Shown one piece after another: positions 9,600-18,644 of a DNA stretch of 64,000 nt. The notes below the pieces were generated by a model. The model searched no databases. It saw only the letters and a list, made by a program, of their open reading frames with translations, and was not told where the DNA came from. Position 1 is the first letter of the stretch. The number at the start of each line of letters is the position of its first letter. The stretch lies in contig JAGXFN010000007.1 in the NCBI GenBank assembly GCA_024637195.1, positions 28,223 to 92,222 of the forward strand, given 5' to 3'. Position numbers and translations under genes: made by a program. Origin of the DNA: Arcobacter sp. GTDB taxonomy: Bacteria; Campylobacterota; Campylobacteria; Campylobacterales; Sulfurimonadaceae.

Positions 9600-10068
9600 G
9601 CACCCCCTGCATATCGGCGTCGGCGTCGATAATAATATCTGCTTTTTTTGAGTATATCGCATGACGTTGTGTGTACATCTGCTCCGCTTTTTTCAAGTCT
9701 GAAAAGAGCGGTCTTTTGGCGAGTTCCGCGGCATCTAAGCGTGAAAGTATCGCCTCAAAAGGCAGGTTTAAGTAGATGATCTTGCCGACCTCTTTGAGCC
9801 CCTCGCAGTGCGCTATCATACCGCCTCCGGTGGAGATAACGGCATTTTCAACACTGCTGTTGAGCCACTGCACTGTTTTCAGCTCCAAGAGGCGAAAATA
9901 GTTTTCCCCCTCATCTGCAAAGATCTTCGTGACATCTTTGCCCTCCAAACTTTCGATCATGCTGTCTGTGTCGAGGAAGTAAAGTTCTCTCTCCTTAGCA
10001 AGCAGGCGTCCTATAGAACTCTTTCCAGAGCCCATATAACCTATAAGGACAAGATTAGCGGCAGACAA
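9559..10068 (-). CDS. aroK: Shikimate kinase
   Basis: Phosphorylates shikimate at O3 in the chorismate pathway. Walker A is GYMGSGKSS near the N-terminus, the DTDS shikimate/Mg site and STGGGM follow, and RPLF marks the lid. I place the start at TTG 10068 (MSAANLVLIGYMG), giving 169 residues, the usual family length. Longer upstream reading would add about 35 residues that merely retranslate the preceding gene. It overlaps the AMIN-protein gene by 14 bases and is the last gene of the recA-eno operon. Confidence 0.9.
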   Translation of the reverse strand: MSAANLVLIGYMGSGKSSIGRLLAKERELYFLDTDSMIESLEGKDVTKIFADEGENYFRLLELKTVQWLNSSVENAVISTGGGMIAHCEGLKEVGKIIYLNLPFEAILSRLDAAELAKRPLFSDLKKAEQMYTQRHAIYSKKADIIIDADADMQGVLTRICAEIDAANL

Positions 10069-10669
10069 TGGTATAGTCGTTTGCGCTGACGTTGAGAGTG
10101 TAGCCGTACTGTCCGTCGAGTTCCACAACAACGCGGTAATATTTGTCATGGTTTCCAAGACGTATACGTTCAAAAGGCGGGGTATTCAGAGGATACTCTT
10201 TGGGTTTGAAACTGGTATCGCGGGCAAAGTCCATAACAATACGGTACGGTAAAGTGAGCATAAAGTTGCGCAGCATCTTGTCTTTTGTAACCAGCTTCAG
10301 CGTCTTGCCGGAGGGAATAAAGTTGATGTACTCTGTCTCGATGTGCTTGCTCTTTGTCTCCTCTTTGCTACTTTTTTGGGATGGACTTGTGTCATGCGAG
10401 AGAATAAGGGGCTTGTGCCAGTCTATTTGGTTATTCAGTTCCAGCGCTTCGCTGGCCATAGATCCATCCATGTTTTGGTAGTGGATCACAAGCCCTTTTA
10501 TCGTCCGTGCCGAACTGGGCAGGGAGATCTGCTGTGCAGTAAAAGGTTTAAGGTTTTCTATCTTGTTGCTTGTAGGCATCTGCTTCTCATTGGGATCAGT
10601 AGGGAAAAAGGGGTTGTCTCGGCCATTAAGCAGGGCAAAAGTCAAAAAAAACAACAAGAGTAAACGCAT
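10055..10669 (-). CDS. AMIN-domain-like secreted protein
   Basis: 204 residues. A signal peptide (MRLLLLFFLTFALLNG) is followed by a low-complexity polar linker. The C-terminal beta-rich region (PYRIVMDFARDT, FERIRLGNH, YRVVVELDG) resembles the AMIN fold, which localises periplasmic proteins to peptidoglycan or secretin sites. No catalytic domain is attached. Proteins of this kind occur between eno and aroK in related genomes, as far as I recall. The envelope role is inference. Confidence 0.72.
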   Translation of the reverse strand: MRLLLLFFLTFALLNGRDNPFFPTDPNEKQMPTSNKIENLKPFTAQQISLPSSARTIKGLVIHYQNMDGSMASEALELNNQIDWHKPLILSHDTSPSQKSSKEETKSKHIETEYINFIPSGKTLKLVTKDKMLRNFMLTLPYRIVMDFARDTSFKPKEYPLNTPPFERIRLGNHDKYYRVVVELDGQYGYTLNVSANDYTIVCR

Positions 10670-10770
10670 AATCTACCTATCTTTATTATCAGTTGGCAAC
10701 ATTGTACTTAAGACTTCTTTAAAACTTCTTGCACCCCAGCGGATCAGGAATGAAGAAACTGTAAAAATGA

Positions 10771-11049
10771 CTAGTTGATGTCCGGATCCAGTTCTTTGAG
10801 TTCAAAAATCTCTTTTTGCAAGGCTGCATTTTCACTCTTGAGCTTGACGACCTCTTCTTTAAGAAAGTTCTCATACTCTTCGAGATTGATCAGTACCTGC
10901 AAGGAGTTCTCTCCAAAGAGAATAATTCCGATATAAATGCCCGAAAAGACGACAATCAGTGCCAAAAGGCCCAGTTTCTGCCAGCTAAGACCCAGATAAC
11001 GCTTCGGGAAGCTCTGTTCCGCTTCTATCTCATCAAGAAGATCAGACAC
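10771..11049 (-). CDS. FtsB/DivIC-like septum protein (small membrane coiled coil)
   Basis: 92 residues. A short cytoplasmic N-terminus, one transmembrane helix (LGLLALIVVFSGIYIGIILF) and a charged C-terminal coiled coil (LKEEVVKLKSENAALQKEI) give the FtsB/FtsL/DivIC layout. Two GTG starts are possible; that at 11049 has AAAAGG 8 bases upstream, while that at 11058 overlaps the same AAAAGG. The gene lies between eno and the AMIN protein in one operon. The divisome role is inferred from architecture only. Confidence 0.7.
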   Translation of the reverse strand: MSDLLDEIEAEQSFPKRYLGLSWQKLGLLALIVVFSGIYIGIILFGENSLQVLINLEEYENFLKEEVVKLKSENAALQKEIFELKELDPDIN

Positions 11050-11168
11050 TGGCGTCACCTTTTGAACACATGCAAACTAAAGAGCAGCTCAGGGATGAAA
11101 AAGTAGCATTGCTTAGCATCATCTTTTCCATAGTTTCAGATATTTTCAACTCATTCCGGCAAGCAGGA

Positions 11169-12437
11169 TTAGTTAAAAAGAGAGGCTCCAAGATATTCGC
11201 CGTATACGATCTCGTTTTCGATCTCTAAAAGACGGTTGTACTTAGCTGTACGTTCACCACGAGCCGTGGAACCTGTTTTGATCTCGCCGCAGTTAAGCGC
11301 AACCGCGAAGTCTGCGATAAAGGCATCTTCGCTCTCACCTGAACGGTGAGACATTACACATTTGTAGCCGTTTCGCTGCGCCAGACGCACCGTCAGCATC
11401 GTTTCAGAGACCGAGCCGATCTGGTTTGGCTTGATAAGGATCGAATTGGCGATCCCTTTTTCAATTCCTTCAGCCAGAATGTTCGCGTTCGTCACAAAAA
11501 GATCGTCACCGACCAGCTGAATCTTGTCGGCCAATTTTTCGCTCAGAAGCTTCCAGCCGTCCCAATCATCTTCGCTCAAGCCGTCTTCTATAGAGACGAT
11601 CGGATATTTCGAGCAAAGATCCTCATAATACTCAACAAGTTCTGCCGAGGTCACAGTGCGGTTTTCTGACTCCAAACGGTAGCCGCCGTCGACAACAAGC
11701 TCGCTTGCCGCTACGTCGAGTGCTATAGCAATTTGTTCACCGGCAATATAGCCCGCTTTTTCGATCGCCTGCATGATCACCTGGATCGGCTCTTCATTTG
11801 AGCTAAGGTCAGGGGCAAAACCGCCCTCATCACCCAGCGCCGTGTTGTGATTACTCTCTTTTAGGATCTTCTTGAGGGTATGGTAGACCTCGGAAGAAGC
11901 GCGCAAGGCATCGGCAAAGTCTTCAAACCCTACCGGCATGATCATATACTCTTGAAAATCGACAGAGTTATCCGCGTGCGAGCCTCCGTTGATGATGTTA
12001 AGCATCGGAACGGGAATGACCATTGCATTTGCGCCGCCAAGGTAACGGTAAAGCGGGATATTCAGACTTTTTGCCGCCGCTCTCGCCACTGCCATAGAGA
12101 CCCCGAGAACCGCATTGGCACCGATGTTTCCATAGTTTTCGGTTCCGTCGACTTCTTTCATCGTAGCATCGATGATAGCCTGGTTGAAAGGGCTAAGTCC
12201 GATCAAGGCATCTGCAATTACCGAGTTTACATTTTCAACGGCCTTGAGCACGCCTTTACCAAGATAACGCGCATCACCGTCGCGCAGTTCCAATGCTTCG
12301 CGTTTTCCCGTACTTGCCCCAGAGGGAACGATTGCATCCGACTGCGTTCCGTCACTTAGTGTCACAAACGCCTTTACCGTTGGATTTCCTCGTGAATCCA
12401 TCACTTCAACTGCGTTTACATTGTCAATAAAAATCAT
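11169..12437 (-). CDS. eno: Enolase
   Basis: Interconverts 2-phosphoglycerate and phosphoenolpyruvate. 422 residues, full length. The N-terminal Mg loop SRGNPTV, the metal-site segments [13 protein letters not shown] and [10 protein letters not shown], and the signature region IKPNQIGS are visible, with SHRSGE near the end. The ATG overlaps the recA stop in an ATGA arrangement, indicating translational coupling. Confidence 0.98.
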   Translation of the reverse strand: MIFIDNVNAVEVMDSRGNPTVKAFVTLSDGTQSDAIVPSGASTGKREALELRDGDARYLGKGVLKAVENVNSVIADALIGLSPFNQAIIDATMKEVDGTENYGNIGANAVLGVSMAVARAAAKSLNIPLYRYLGGANAMVIPVPMLNIINGGSHADNSVDFQEYMIMPVGFEDFADALRASSEVYHTLKKILKESNHNTALGDEGGFAPDLSSNEEPIQVIMQAIEKAGYIAGEQIAIALDVAASELVVDGGYRLESENRTVTSAELVEYYEDLCSKYPIVSIEDGLSEDDWDGWKLLSEKLADKIQLVGDDLFVTNANILAEGIEKGIANSILIKPNQIGSVSETMLTVRLAQRNGYKCVMSHRSGESEDAFIADFAVALNCGEIKTGSTARGERTAKYNRLLEIENEIVYGEYLGASLFN

Positions 12438-13471
12438 TCATCTTCCTCACTTATTTCAGATACGTCCATGTCCATTAGGTTGCCTATGCCCATCGCCTCT
12501 TTAATCTTTGTTTCAATCTCCATGGCTAGGGCCGGGTTCTCTTTTAGAGCGTCTTTGACCTTCTCTCTTCCCTGTCCGAGCTTCTTGTCCTCATACGAGA
12601 ACCAGGCGCCGCTCTTGTCGATGATGTCCAGTTTTACCCCATAGTCCACAAGTTCGCCTACCTTCGAGATACCCTCGCCAAACATGATGTCAAACTCTGC
12701 TTGTTTGAACGGAGGAGCCACCTTGTTTTTGACAACCTTCGCCTTTGTACGGTTACCGATGGAGGTCTCTGCCTGCTTGAGTGTTGCGATACGGCGGATG
12801 TCTATACGTACCGAGGCATAAAATTTCAAGGCATTTCCGCCTGTTGTCGTCTCCGGCGAGCCGTAGCCCATCATACCGATCTTCATACGGATCTGATTGA
12901 TGAAGATAACCGTGGTGTTCATCTTGTGCAGAACGCCTGTGAGTTTACGAAGCGCCTTGGACATCAAACGCGCCTGAACGCCGACCTGCTGGTCCGTCAT
13001 CTCGCCCTCAAGCTCTACCTTCGGCGTCAGTGCTGCAACCGAGTCGATGATGATAAGGTCAACCGCGCCTGAACGCGCCAGTGTCTCGACAATATCCAGT
13101 GCCTGCTCGCCATAGTCAGGCTGTGAGACCAAAAGATTGTCTACATCAACGCCGAGATTTTTCGCGTATTTTACGTCAAGAGCATGTTCCGCGTCGATAA
13201 AAGCACAAACACCGCCGAGTTTTTGGCACTCTGCCGTGATCTGAAGCGTCAAAGTCGTTTTTCCCGAACTCTCCGGCCCGTAGATCTCGACAACACGGCC
13301 ACGAGGAACACCGCCGATACCCAATGCAAGATCAAGTCCAATCGAACCCGTACTGATCGCTTCGATCGCCTCGACTTCTTTGTCTCCAAGACGCATCAAC
13401 GCGCCCTTTCCGAAAGCCTTGTCGATATGCTTCAGTGCCAAGTCCAGTGATTTTTGTTTGTTTGCATCCAT
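12434..13471 (-). CDS. recA: Recombinase RecA
   Basis: ATP-dependent strand-exchange protein for homologous recombination. 345 residues. Walker A GPESSGKT is at residues 65-72, and the L1/L2 DNA-binding loops ([19 protein letters not shown] and the [10 protein letters not shown] segment) are conserved, with an acidic C-terminus. It is the first gene of the five-gene minus-strand operon ending with aroK. The 209-base upstream gap is AT-rich and shared with divergent mqnD. No LexA-type box was recognised. Confidence 0.98.
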   Translation of the reverse strand: MDANKQKSLDLALKHIDKAFGKGALMRLGDKEVEAIEAISTGSIGLDLALGIGGVPRGRVVEIYGPESSGKTTLTLQITAECQKLGGVCAFIDAEHALDVKYAKNLGVDVDNLLVSQPDYGEQALDIVETLARSGAVDLIIIDSVAALTPKVELEGEMTDQQVGVQARLMSKALRKLTGVLHKMNTTVIFINQIRMKIGMMGYGSPETTTGGNALKFYASVRIDIRRIATLKQAETSIGNRTKAKVVKNKVAPPFKQAEFDIMFGEGISKVGELVDYGVKLDIIDKSGAWFSYEDKKLGQGREKVKDALKENPALAMEIETKIKEAMGIGNLMDMDVSEISEEDE

Positions 13472-13680
13472 TAAATGTTCCTTGTTTCATAAATATGTTG
13501 GAAGATTATATGACAAATTGAAATATTATATATTTCTTATTGCAATATGCAATATTTTTATCTACCCGATAAAATAATGTGTAATTTTAGCGTTCTTTGG
13601 TTAAAATCTAATTGATAAATGCTTATTTGCAGCGCAAACTTTTTGTAATGCTGTTTCTATAGAATAATTTAGGATATATT

Positions 13681-14547
13681 TTGACAAAAATGAAAATCGC
13701 CCACTCTCCGGATGCAGATGATATTTTTATGTATTATGCGATTAAGTTCGGATGGGTAAGCCAGGATAACGTAGCCTTTGACAATATCGCGCTCGACATC
13801 GAGACCCTTAATGTCGAAGCACTGGCGGGGACCTATGACATAACAGCCATCAGCTTTGCACTCTATCCTTTGATCAAAGAGGAGTATGCTCTTTTGCGTA
13901 CCGCGGTGAGTTTTGGCGAGGGGTATGGGCCGAAACTCATCAAACGCAAAGGTGAAAAACTCAAGCGTAATTTCAAAGTCGCCCTCAGCGGAAAGTATAC
14001 CACCAATGCGCTGCTCTTTAGGATCGCCTACCCCGAAGCGCGCATCACCTATATGAACTTTTTGGACATCGAAGAGGCGGTACGTTCGGGGGAAGTGCAT
14101 GCGGGTGTTTTGATCCATGAGAGCATCTTGACCTTCAGCGACGAACTCGAGGTCGAACGTGAAATGTGGGACATCTGGCAAGAACTCTGCGGCGACAAAA
14201 CGCTTCCTCTGCCTCTGGGCGGTATGGCGATCCGCCGTTCGCTTCCGCTGACAAAGGCGATCGCCTATGAGCAGACTCTTACACAGGCGGTGGAAGTCGC
14301 CCGGGATAGAAAAGAGGAGCTCTGCGAGCTTCTGGTAAAGAACAAACTTGTACGTATCGAAGGAGAGACGCTGCAGAGATATCTGGAGCTCTACGCCAAT
14401 GATGACTCCGTACGTCTTTCAAAGCTTCAGTACAAAGCCATCGACACGCTCTTTGAACTTGGCCACAAACATGGTTATTATACCGAACTGATCAAGGCCG
14501 AAGAGTACACTATTCCTACCGAATACACTGAGCTTAGAAAGGGCTGA
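13681..14547 (+). CDS. mqnD: 1,4-dihydroxy-6-naphthoate synthase (MqnD)
   Basis: Futalosine-pathway enzyme that makes 1,4-dihydroxy-6-naphthoate for menaquinone. 288 residues with a periplasmic-binding-protein-like fold. The N-terminal AHSPDADDIFMYYAI corresponds to the SPCPNDTF-type motif of MqnD rather than the GKIDYLN type of MqnA. The start is TTG with TAGGA 7 bases upstream; an ATG nine bases on is a less well spaced alternative. It is followed directly by fliQ. The MqnD/MqnA distinction rests on motif memory. Confidence 0.8.
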   Translation: MTKMKIAHSPDADDIFMYYAIKFGWVSQDNVAFDNIALDIETLNVEALAGTYDITAISFALYPLIKEEYALLRTAVSFGEGYGPKLIKRKGEKLKRNFKVALSGKYTTNALLFRIAYPEARITYMNFLDIEEAVRSGEVHAGVLIHESILTFSDELEVEREMWDIWQELCGDKTLPLPLGGMAIRRSLPLTKAIAYEQTLTQAVEVARDRKEELCELLVKNKLVRIEGETLQRYLELYANDDSVRLSKLQYKAIDTLFELGHKHGYYTELIKAEEYTIPTEYTELRKG

Positions 14548-14549
14548 GA

Positions 14550-14816
14550 ATGGACTCACAACTCGTTGCACTTGGTGTCGAAACCTTCAGAATAGCACTC
14601 TATCTCGCCCTCCCGGGTCTATTGACCGGAATGTTTCTGGGACTGGCAGTCAGTATCTTCCAGGCCACGACCCAGATCAATGAGATGACCCTGAGTTTTA
14701 TCCCTAAGATCATCGGTGTTGTCATCGTCATCATCGTTACGATGCCCTGGATGCTTAACATGATGACCGAGTTTACGACGCGTATCATCAACATGATCCC
14801 TGAGTTTGTGAGCTGA
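14550..14816 (+). CDS. fliQ: Flagellar export protein FliQ
   Basis: Small inner-membrane subunit of the flagellar type III export gate (FliPQR). 88 residues with two transmembrane helices (residues 15-38 and 52-74) and the family pattern around ATTQINEMTLSFIPKI. It starts 2 bases after mqnD, and its TGA shares one base with the murB ATG. The fliQ-murB pair is an arrangement known in Campylobacter. Confidence 0.96.
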   Translation: MDSQLVALGVETFRIALYLALPGLLTGMFLGLAVSIFQATTQINEMTLSFIPKIIGVVIVIIVTMPWMLNMMTEFTTRIINMIPEFVS

Positions 14817-15640
14817 TGCTTAAAACGATAGACTTTTCAAAACACTCCTCCATCAAAATCGGTCCGCTCGCCGATGTCCTTCTTGTCGATGATTTTTCTT
14901 CTGCGAAAGATCACTTCCTTCTCGGCCACTGCAATAATATGCTTATCGGACCGCAGCACCCGCCGCTGATGATGCTGGGCAAGAACTTTGACTATATCAG
15001 GATCGAGAACGATCTGCTCTGTGTAGGCGCCGCGACACCGGGCGGAAAGCTTCTCTCCTTTTGCAAGAAACACGACATTGCCCACTTTGAGCTTCTTCCC
15101 AAGCTTCCCGGCTCGCTCGGCGGTATGATAAAGATGAATGCCGGTCTGAAAGAGTGGGAGATCTTCAACTATCTGCACTCTATCCTCACCCAAAATGGCG
15201 AACTGCTTAAAGAAGCAATACCCCACGGCTACCGTTGGACCCAGTTCGAGGGGATAGTCTTCGAGGTACGGTTCGAGATCCATAAGGGCTTCAGCGAAGC
15301 GCAGCTGGAGATATTCAAAAAGATGCGTGACAACCAGCCCAACATGCCCAGTGCCGGCAGCTGCTTCAAGAACCCTCAAGGCGACTCCGCCGGAAGGCTT
15401 ATCGAAGCAGCCGGTTTAAAAGGTCATAGAATCGGCAATATGGCCTTCAGCGAAATGCATGCGAACTTCTTGGTCAACCTCGGCGGCGGAACATTTGACG
15501 AAGCGATAGCACTGATACGGCTTGCACAAGAAAAGGTCTATGAAAAATTCGGGATCTGGCTCGAAAATGAGGTGATCGTTGTGGATGAGAGGTATAAAGG
15601 AGAAGAGTCTCCTTTATTAATGAAGGCTAGAACCTTATAA
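14816..15640 (+). CDS. murB: UDP-N-acetylenolpyruvoylglucosamine reductase
   Basis: FAD/NADPH enzyme that reduces enolpyruvyl-UDP-GlcNAc to UDP-MurNAc for peptidoglycan. 274 residues, a short type usual in the class. FAD-binding segments and LPKLPGSLGGMIKMNAG are visible. The catalytic serine is in AGSCFKNP and the acid region is NFLVNLGGGT. Its 3' end overlaps the end of the convergent outer-membrane protein gene by 14 bases. Confidence 0.94.
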   Translation: MLKTIDFSKHSSIKIGPLADVLLVDDFSSAKDHFLLGHCNNMLIGPQHPPLMMLGKNFDYIRIENDLLCVGAATPGGKLLSFCKKHDIAHFELLPKLPGSLGGMIKMNAGLKEWEIFNYLHSILTQNGELLKEAIPHGYRWTQFEGIVFEVRFEIHKGFSEAQLEIFKKMRDNQPNMPSAGSCFKNPQGDSAGRLIEAAGLKGHRIGNMAFSEMHANFLVNLGGGTFDEAIALIRLAQEKVYEKFGIWLENEVIVVDERYKGEESPLLMKARTL

Positions 15641-16391
15641 CAGCTCCGGCGAAGAGACCCTTGACTTTGATATCCATTGTCGTGTCGACATCGAAATCCG
15701 TACCGTCAAGATCGATCTGCTCAACTCTATAACCAACTTCCAGACCGACATCAACCGGCAGGATATCCACTAAGGTATAGTCCGCTTTTACAGAGTAGTC
15801 GGAGACCTTTGAATTCTTGTAAGCGGTATACTTTGCGCTTCCCTCAAGTCCGATATCCGTACCCGGGATCTCGAAACGAAGACGTCCGTAGGCCATCGGA
15901 AGAGGGATGGTCTCATTTAAGCTTGTTTTGTTTGACCCTGTACTATCTACCGCATTAAACTTCGCCTGGATCACCTTGACATCAAGACCGAGGTCCAGCG
16001 TCGCCCAAAAGGTGTTGTCAAGCAGGTTGTAGTACATAATGATGTCAAACTGGTCCAGCGTCAGGTCGGTTTTCGCATTTGCAGAGTACGTTGTACCCTT
16101 GTATGTAAAACTTTGTGTCGACGTACCGGCATAGTCAATGGCCGCGTACTCTAAACGAAGGTTCGGAACGACAGGCACAGGATGTTTGATGTAGGCCCAT
16201 ATATATCCCTTGCTCGCTTTGTCATAGTCCAATAGATCGGCGTCAAAAGTATATGCCGGCGTACCACTTGTAATAGCTCCTGAAAGCTCATTGTTCCAAA
16301 CACCTCCACCCGCTTCAACACGGATAATGTCCGCCTGTGCAGCTGTTCCCAAAAGTCCGGCCAAAAGCACGCCTGATAAAACCTTTTTCAT
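15627..16391 (-). CDS. TIGR04219-like outer membrane beta-barrel protein
   Basis: 254 residues. The signal peptide ends near AQA. The mature part alternates polar and hydrophobic residues as in a small beta-barrel and finishes GLFAGAVIRF, with the C-terminal Phe needed for Bam recognition. Motifs such as GYIWAYIKHPVP and LDLGLDVK fit the TIGR04219 family, whose function is unknown. It stands alone, with a start preceded by AAGGAGCG. Confidence 0.75.
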   Translation of the reverse strand: MKKVLSGVLLAGLLGTAAQADIIRVEAGGGVWNNELSGAITSGTPAYTFDADLLDYDKASKGYIWAYIKHPVPVVPNLRLEYAAIDYAGTSTQSFTYKGTTYSANAKTDLTLDQFDIIMYYNLLDNTFWATLDLGLDVKVIQAKFNAVDSTGSNKTSLNETIPLPMAYGRLRFEIPGTDIGLEGSAKYTAYKNSKVSDYSVKADYTLVDILPVDVGLEVGYRVEQIDLDGTDFDVDTTMDIKVKGLFAGAVIRF

Positions 16392-16509
16392 ATACGCTCC
16401 TTAATAAATAATAAGAACTATATTATCACAAAAAAATATACCAGCAGTGATATTTGAAAAAGTTTTTAGTTTTTATTTGATGAGTGGGTGAAAAGGGAAG
16501 TATTGAAAT

Positions 16510-16523
16510 GGGGCCGAAGCCCC
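16510..16523 (-). terminator. UUCG-capped hairpin downstream of tpx
   Basis: The minus strand reads GGGGC-TTCG-GCCCC, a perfect 5-bp GC stem, followed by ATTTCAATA. It lies 25 bases after the tpx stop and is a likely terminator or 3'-end stabiliser. Confidence 0.5.
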
Positions 16524-16547
16524 GAAGAAGTCAGCTAAGTCTAAAAC

Positions 16548-17051
16548 TTATTTAACTGCTGCAAGAGCTGCATCGTAGTTAGGCTCTTCAGTGATCTCTG
16601 GAACGATCTCTTTGTATGTTACTACACCTTCTTCGTTTACTGCGAATACCGCACGACAAGTTACACCAGCAAGAACTGAACCGCCAAGAAGTACGCCATA
16701 CGCGTTTGCGAAGTCTTTGTTACGGAAGTCAGAAGTAACTGTTAGGTTAGTGATTCCTTCAGCTGAACAAAAACGTCCTGCCGCAAATGGAAGGTCAAGA
16801 GAAACGATAGTTGTGATAACGTCTTTCATATCAGCCGCTTTTGCGTTGAAGTTACGAGTTTCAGTAGCACATACACCTGTGTCTAGTGAAGGAACAACGA
16901 TGATCAGTTGTTTTTTACCTTGAGCGCCGCCAACTTTTACATCGCCAAGACCGTCTGAGTTTACAACTGTAACCTCTGGAGCTTTGTCGCCTACATTTAC
17001 TTCTTTTCCTAGAAGTTCTACGTCTGTACCTTTGAATTTTGTCGTTGCCAT
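16548..17051 (-). CDS. tpx: Thiol peroxidase (Tpx), atypical 2-Cys peroxiredoxin
   Basis: Reduces hydroperoxides with electrons from thioredoxin. 167 residues. The peroxidatic Cys61 is in SLDTGVCATET and the resolving Cys95 in GRFCSAEG, the normal Tpx spacing. A single-gene unit with its own UUCG hairpin downstream. The product is presumably cytoplasmic, since no signal peptide is present. Confidence 0.96.
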   Translation of the reverse strand: MATTKFKGTDVELLGKEVNVGDKAPEVTVVNSDGLGDVKVGGAQGKKQLIIVVPSLDTGVCATETRNFNAKAADMKDVITTIVSLDLPFAAGRFCSAEGITNLTVTSDFRNKDFANAYGVLLGGSVLAGVTCRAVFAVNEEGVVTYKEIVPEITEEPNYDAALAAVK

Positions 17052-17163
17052 ATTGGGCTCCTGTTTTAAGATTTATGCCGGAAGTTTACTTAAATCCGAT
17101 AATACGACTCTTAATTAAATAGCAGTTGTTTTTGATTAAGCAATATTAAAGAATACGTTTTTC

Positions 17164-18141
17164 CTATAAAGAAGTCCGTGGTTCGGTGACCATCTCGACA
17201 AGCGGCGTAAAGAGCTCTTTTTCATACATCTCGACGGCGACACGCCCTATCATGGCGGCATTATCGGAGCAGTACTGCATCTTCGCCAAAGAGAGCGTGG
17301 CATCATACGGTTTTAGTATGGTCTGCATGGCCTGGCGCAGATAAAGGTTAGCGCTGGCCCCGCCTACTATAGCAAAATGCCGGGGCGGACTGCTCTTGAA
17401 ATACTTCTTGAGCTTGTGGGTGAGATGCCCGACGGCTGCTTTTTGAAATGAGGCGGCGATGTCGGGGTAGTCCTGCTCTTTCGCCTCCAGACTCACCAGC
17501 CGCACCGCATTTTTCAAGCCCGAATAAGAGAAGGCAAAGAGCGGCGACTGTGAAAGCGGCAGCGGCATAGGATAGCGTGTCTCATCCCCTGTCTGCGCGA
17601 TTTTCTCGATCACAGGTCCGCCCGGATAGCCCAGGTTCATCATCTTCGAAACCTTATCAAAACTCTCCCCGAAACTGTCATCCATCGTCGTAGCTACCAT
17701 CTTCATCTCTTCAAAAGACTCCACCTCTATCACCTGCGTATGCCCACCCGACACCAGCAGTACCGTCAGGGGAAAACACGTCTCTTCTTCGATGAAAAGA
17801 GAGTAGATATGCCCCTTGAGGTGGTTAACAGAAATCAAAGGAAGACGCAGCGCGATCGACAGCGCTTTCGCCATCGTCACTCCTTCGACCAGGGTCACAT
17901 TCAGCCCCGGAGCCGTCGTCACTGCGATCGCTTTGAGATCCGCAAAGTAGGGTGTACACTCCTCAAGTATCTTAGGAAGCGCCTCAGCATGAAGACGCGA
18001 AGCCAGCTCGGGAACAACCCCGCCATATACCGAATGCTCAAGCTCCTGAGAGATTTTCTTATGATAAAGCAGTTTTTTGCTCTTTATCTCCGTAATCGCA
18101 ATAGAGCTGTCATCACACGAACTCTCAATCGACAATATCAT
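17164..18141 (-). CDS. tsaD: tRNA t6A synthesis protein TsaD
   Basis: Transfers threonylcarbamoyl to A37 of ANN-decoding tRNAs, together with TsaB/TsaE. ASKHA fold of 325 residues. N-terminal [10 protein letters not shown], metal-binding HAEALP and NHLKGH, and SGGHTQ are visible. I choose ATG 18141 (MILSIESS), which has AAGGA 7 bases upstream; further upstream reading enters the inverted repeat of a decayed element. In Campylobacter gcp (tsaD) lies close downstream of cdsA-dxr; here an acquired-looking cassette separates them. Confidence 0.95.
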   Translation of the reverse strand: MILSIESSCDDSSIAITEIKSKKLLYHKKISQELEHSVYGGVVPELASRLHAEALPKILEECTPYFADLKAIAVTTAPGLNVTLVEGVTMAKALSIALRLPLISVNHLKGHIYSLFIEEETCFPLTVLLVSGGHTQVIEVESFEEMKMVATTMDDSFGESFDKVSKMMNLGYPGGPVIEKIAQTGDETRYPMPLPLSQSPLFAFSYSGLKNAVRLVSLEAKEQDYPDIAASFQKAAVGHLTHKLKKYFKSSPPRHFAIVGGASANLYLRQAMQTILKPYDATLSLAKMQYCSDNAAMIGRVAVEMYEKELFTPLVEMVTEPRTSL

Positions 18142-18159
18142 ATCTTCTTCCTTGGGGTC

Positions 18160-18438
18160 AGGTGACAAGTATAAATCATTTCTATCCTTTTAGCACCAGA
18201 CGTACCATGGCCTGCGTCAGCTTGGCGACCTGGTACTGCGAGTAGCCGAGAGTGCTATGGCCTCTTTTAGGAAGGCTATCACCTCATCCCGGGCGACAAA
18301 AGCGCGATAGGAGCTGTATTTGTATTCGTCGAGGGATTTTACCATCTTTGCCTTTAAGGCATTGAACTCTATGTATTTTATCAAGGAGTAGAGGTCGGCC
18401 TCATCGCTGATATACTAGGATTTATATACTTGTCACCT
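18160..18438. repeat. Inverted repeats bounding a transposase remnant
   Basis: AGGTGACAAGTATAAAT at 18160-18176 is repeated in reverse complement as ATTTATATACTTGTCACCT at 18420-18438, differing by one inserted TA step. The pair brackets the REP-associated transposase fragment, marking the edges of a decayed or mobilised element just upstream of tsaD. Confidence 0.65.
18182..18415 (-). pseudogene. Remnant of REP-associated tyrosine transposase (Y1, TnpA-REP)
   Basis: Minus-strand conceptual translation gives ISDEADLYSLIKYIEFNAL, then SLDEYKYSSYRAFV. That matches the C-terminal pattern of IS200-like REP-associated transposases (Y-I-x-x-N-P-V-x-A, then Y-x-x-SS-Y). A frameshift near 18255 then leads into LGYSQYQVAKLTQAM and a stop. 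The HUH/Tyr catalytic half is absent, so the copy is dead. The family call comes from motif recognition. Confidence 0.7.
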
Positions 18439-18644
18439 CGCATCTATCCCGCACCTAATATGTGAAGACGCCTAAATTTAGTTGCCGTAAATTAAAGCTT
18501 CATTACAGTTAAGCAGCGTTAATATCAATGTATTACGCAGAAAGTTTGATTGCTAACCGGATTAGAACGGTCAGCTTTTTGCATTAGGCTCTGCATCTCT
18601 AGTCTCAGCCCCTTATTGATAAAAAGAAAATAAAGGATTTTATT
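18439..18644. other. Upstream region of the TPP-enzyme gene
   Basis: About 200 bases of noncoding AT-rich sequence between the element edge and the acetolactate-synthase-like gene. AAAGGA precedes that start. No convincing promoter hexamers or other gene were identified. Confidence 0.5.

Noticed and set aside
10069..10173. Longer aroK start
   Set aside because: The extra residues are an out-of-frame reading of the AMIN gene's conserved end; family length favours TTG 10068.
13540..13560. LexA-like box between recA and mqnD (TATTGC/GCAATA)
   Set aside because: The palindrome has only 6-bp arms and does not match a known SOS box; campylobacterotans generally lack LexA.
18142..18168. Longer tsaD start (MSPDPKEED)
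   Set aside because: It extends into the inverted repeat of the decayed element; ATG 18141 with AAGGA fits the conserved start.
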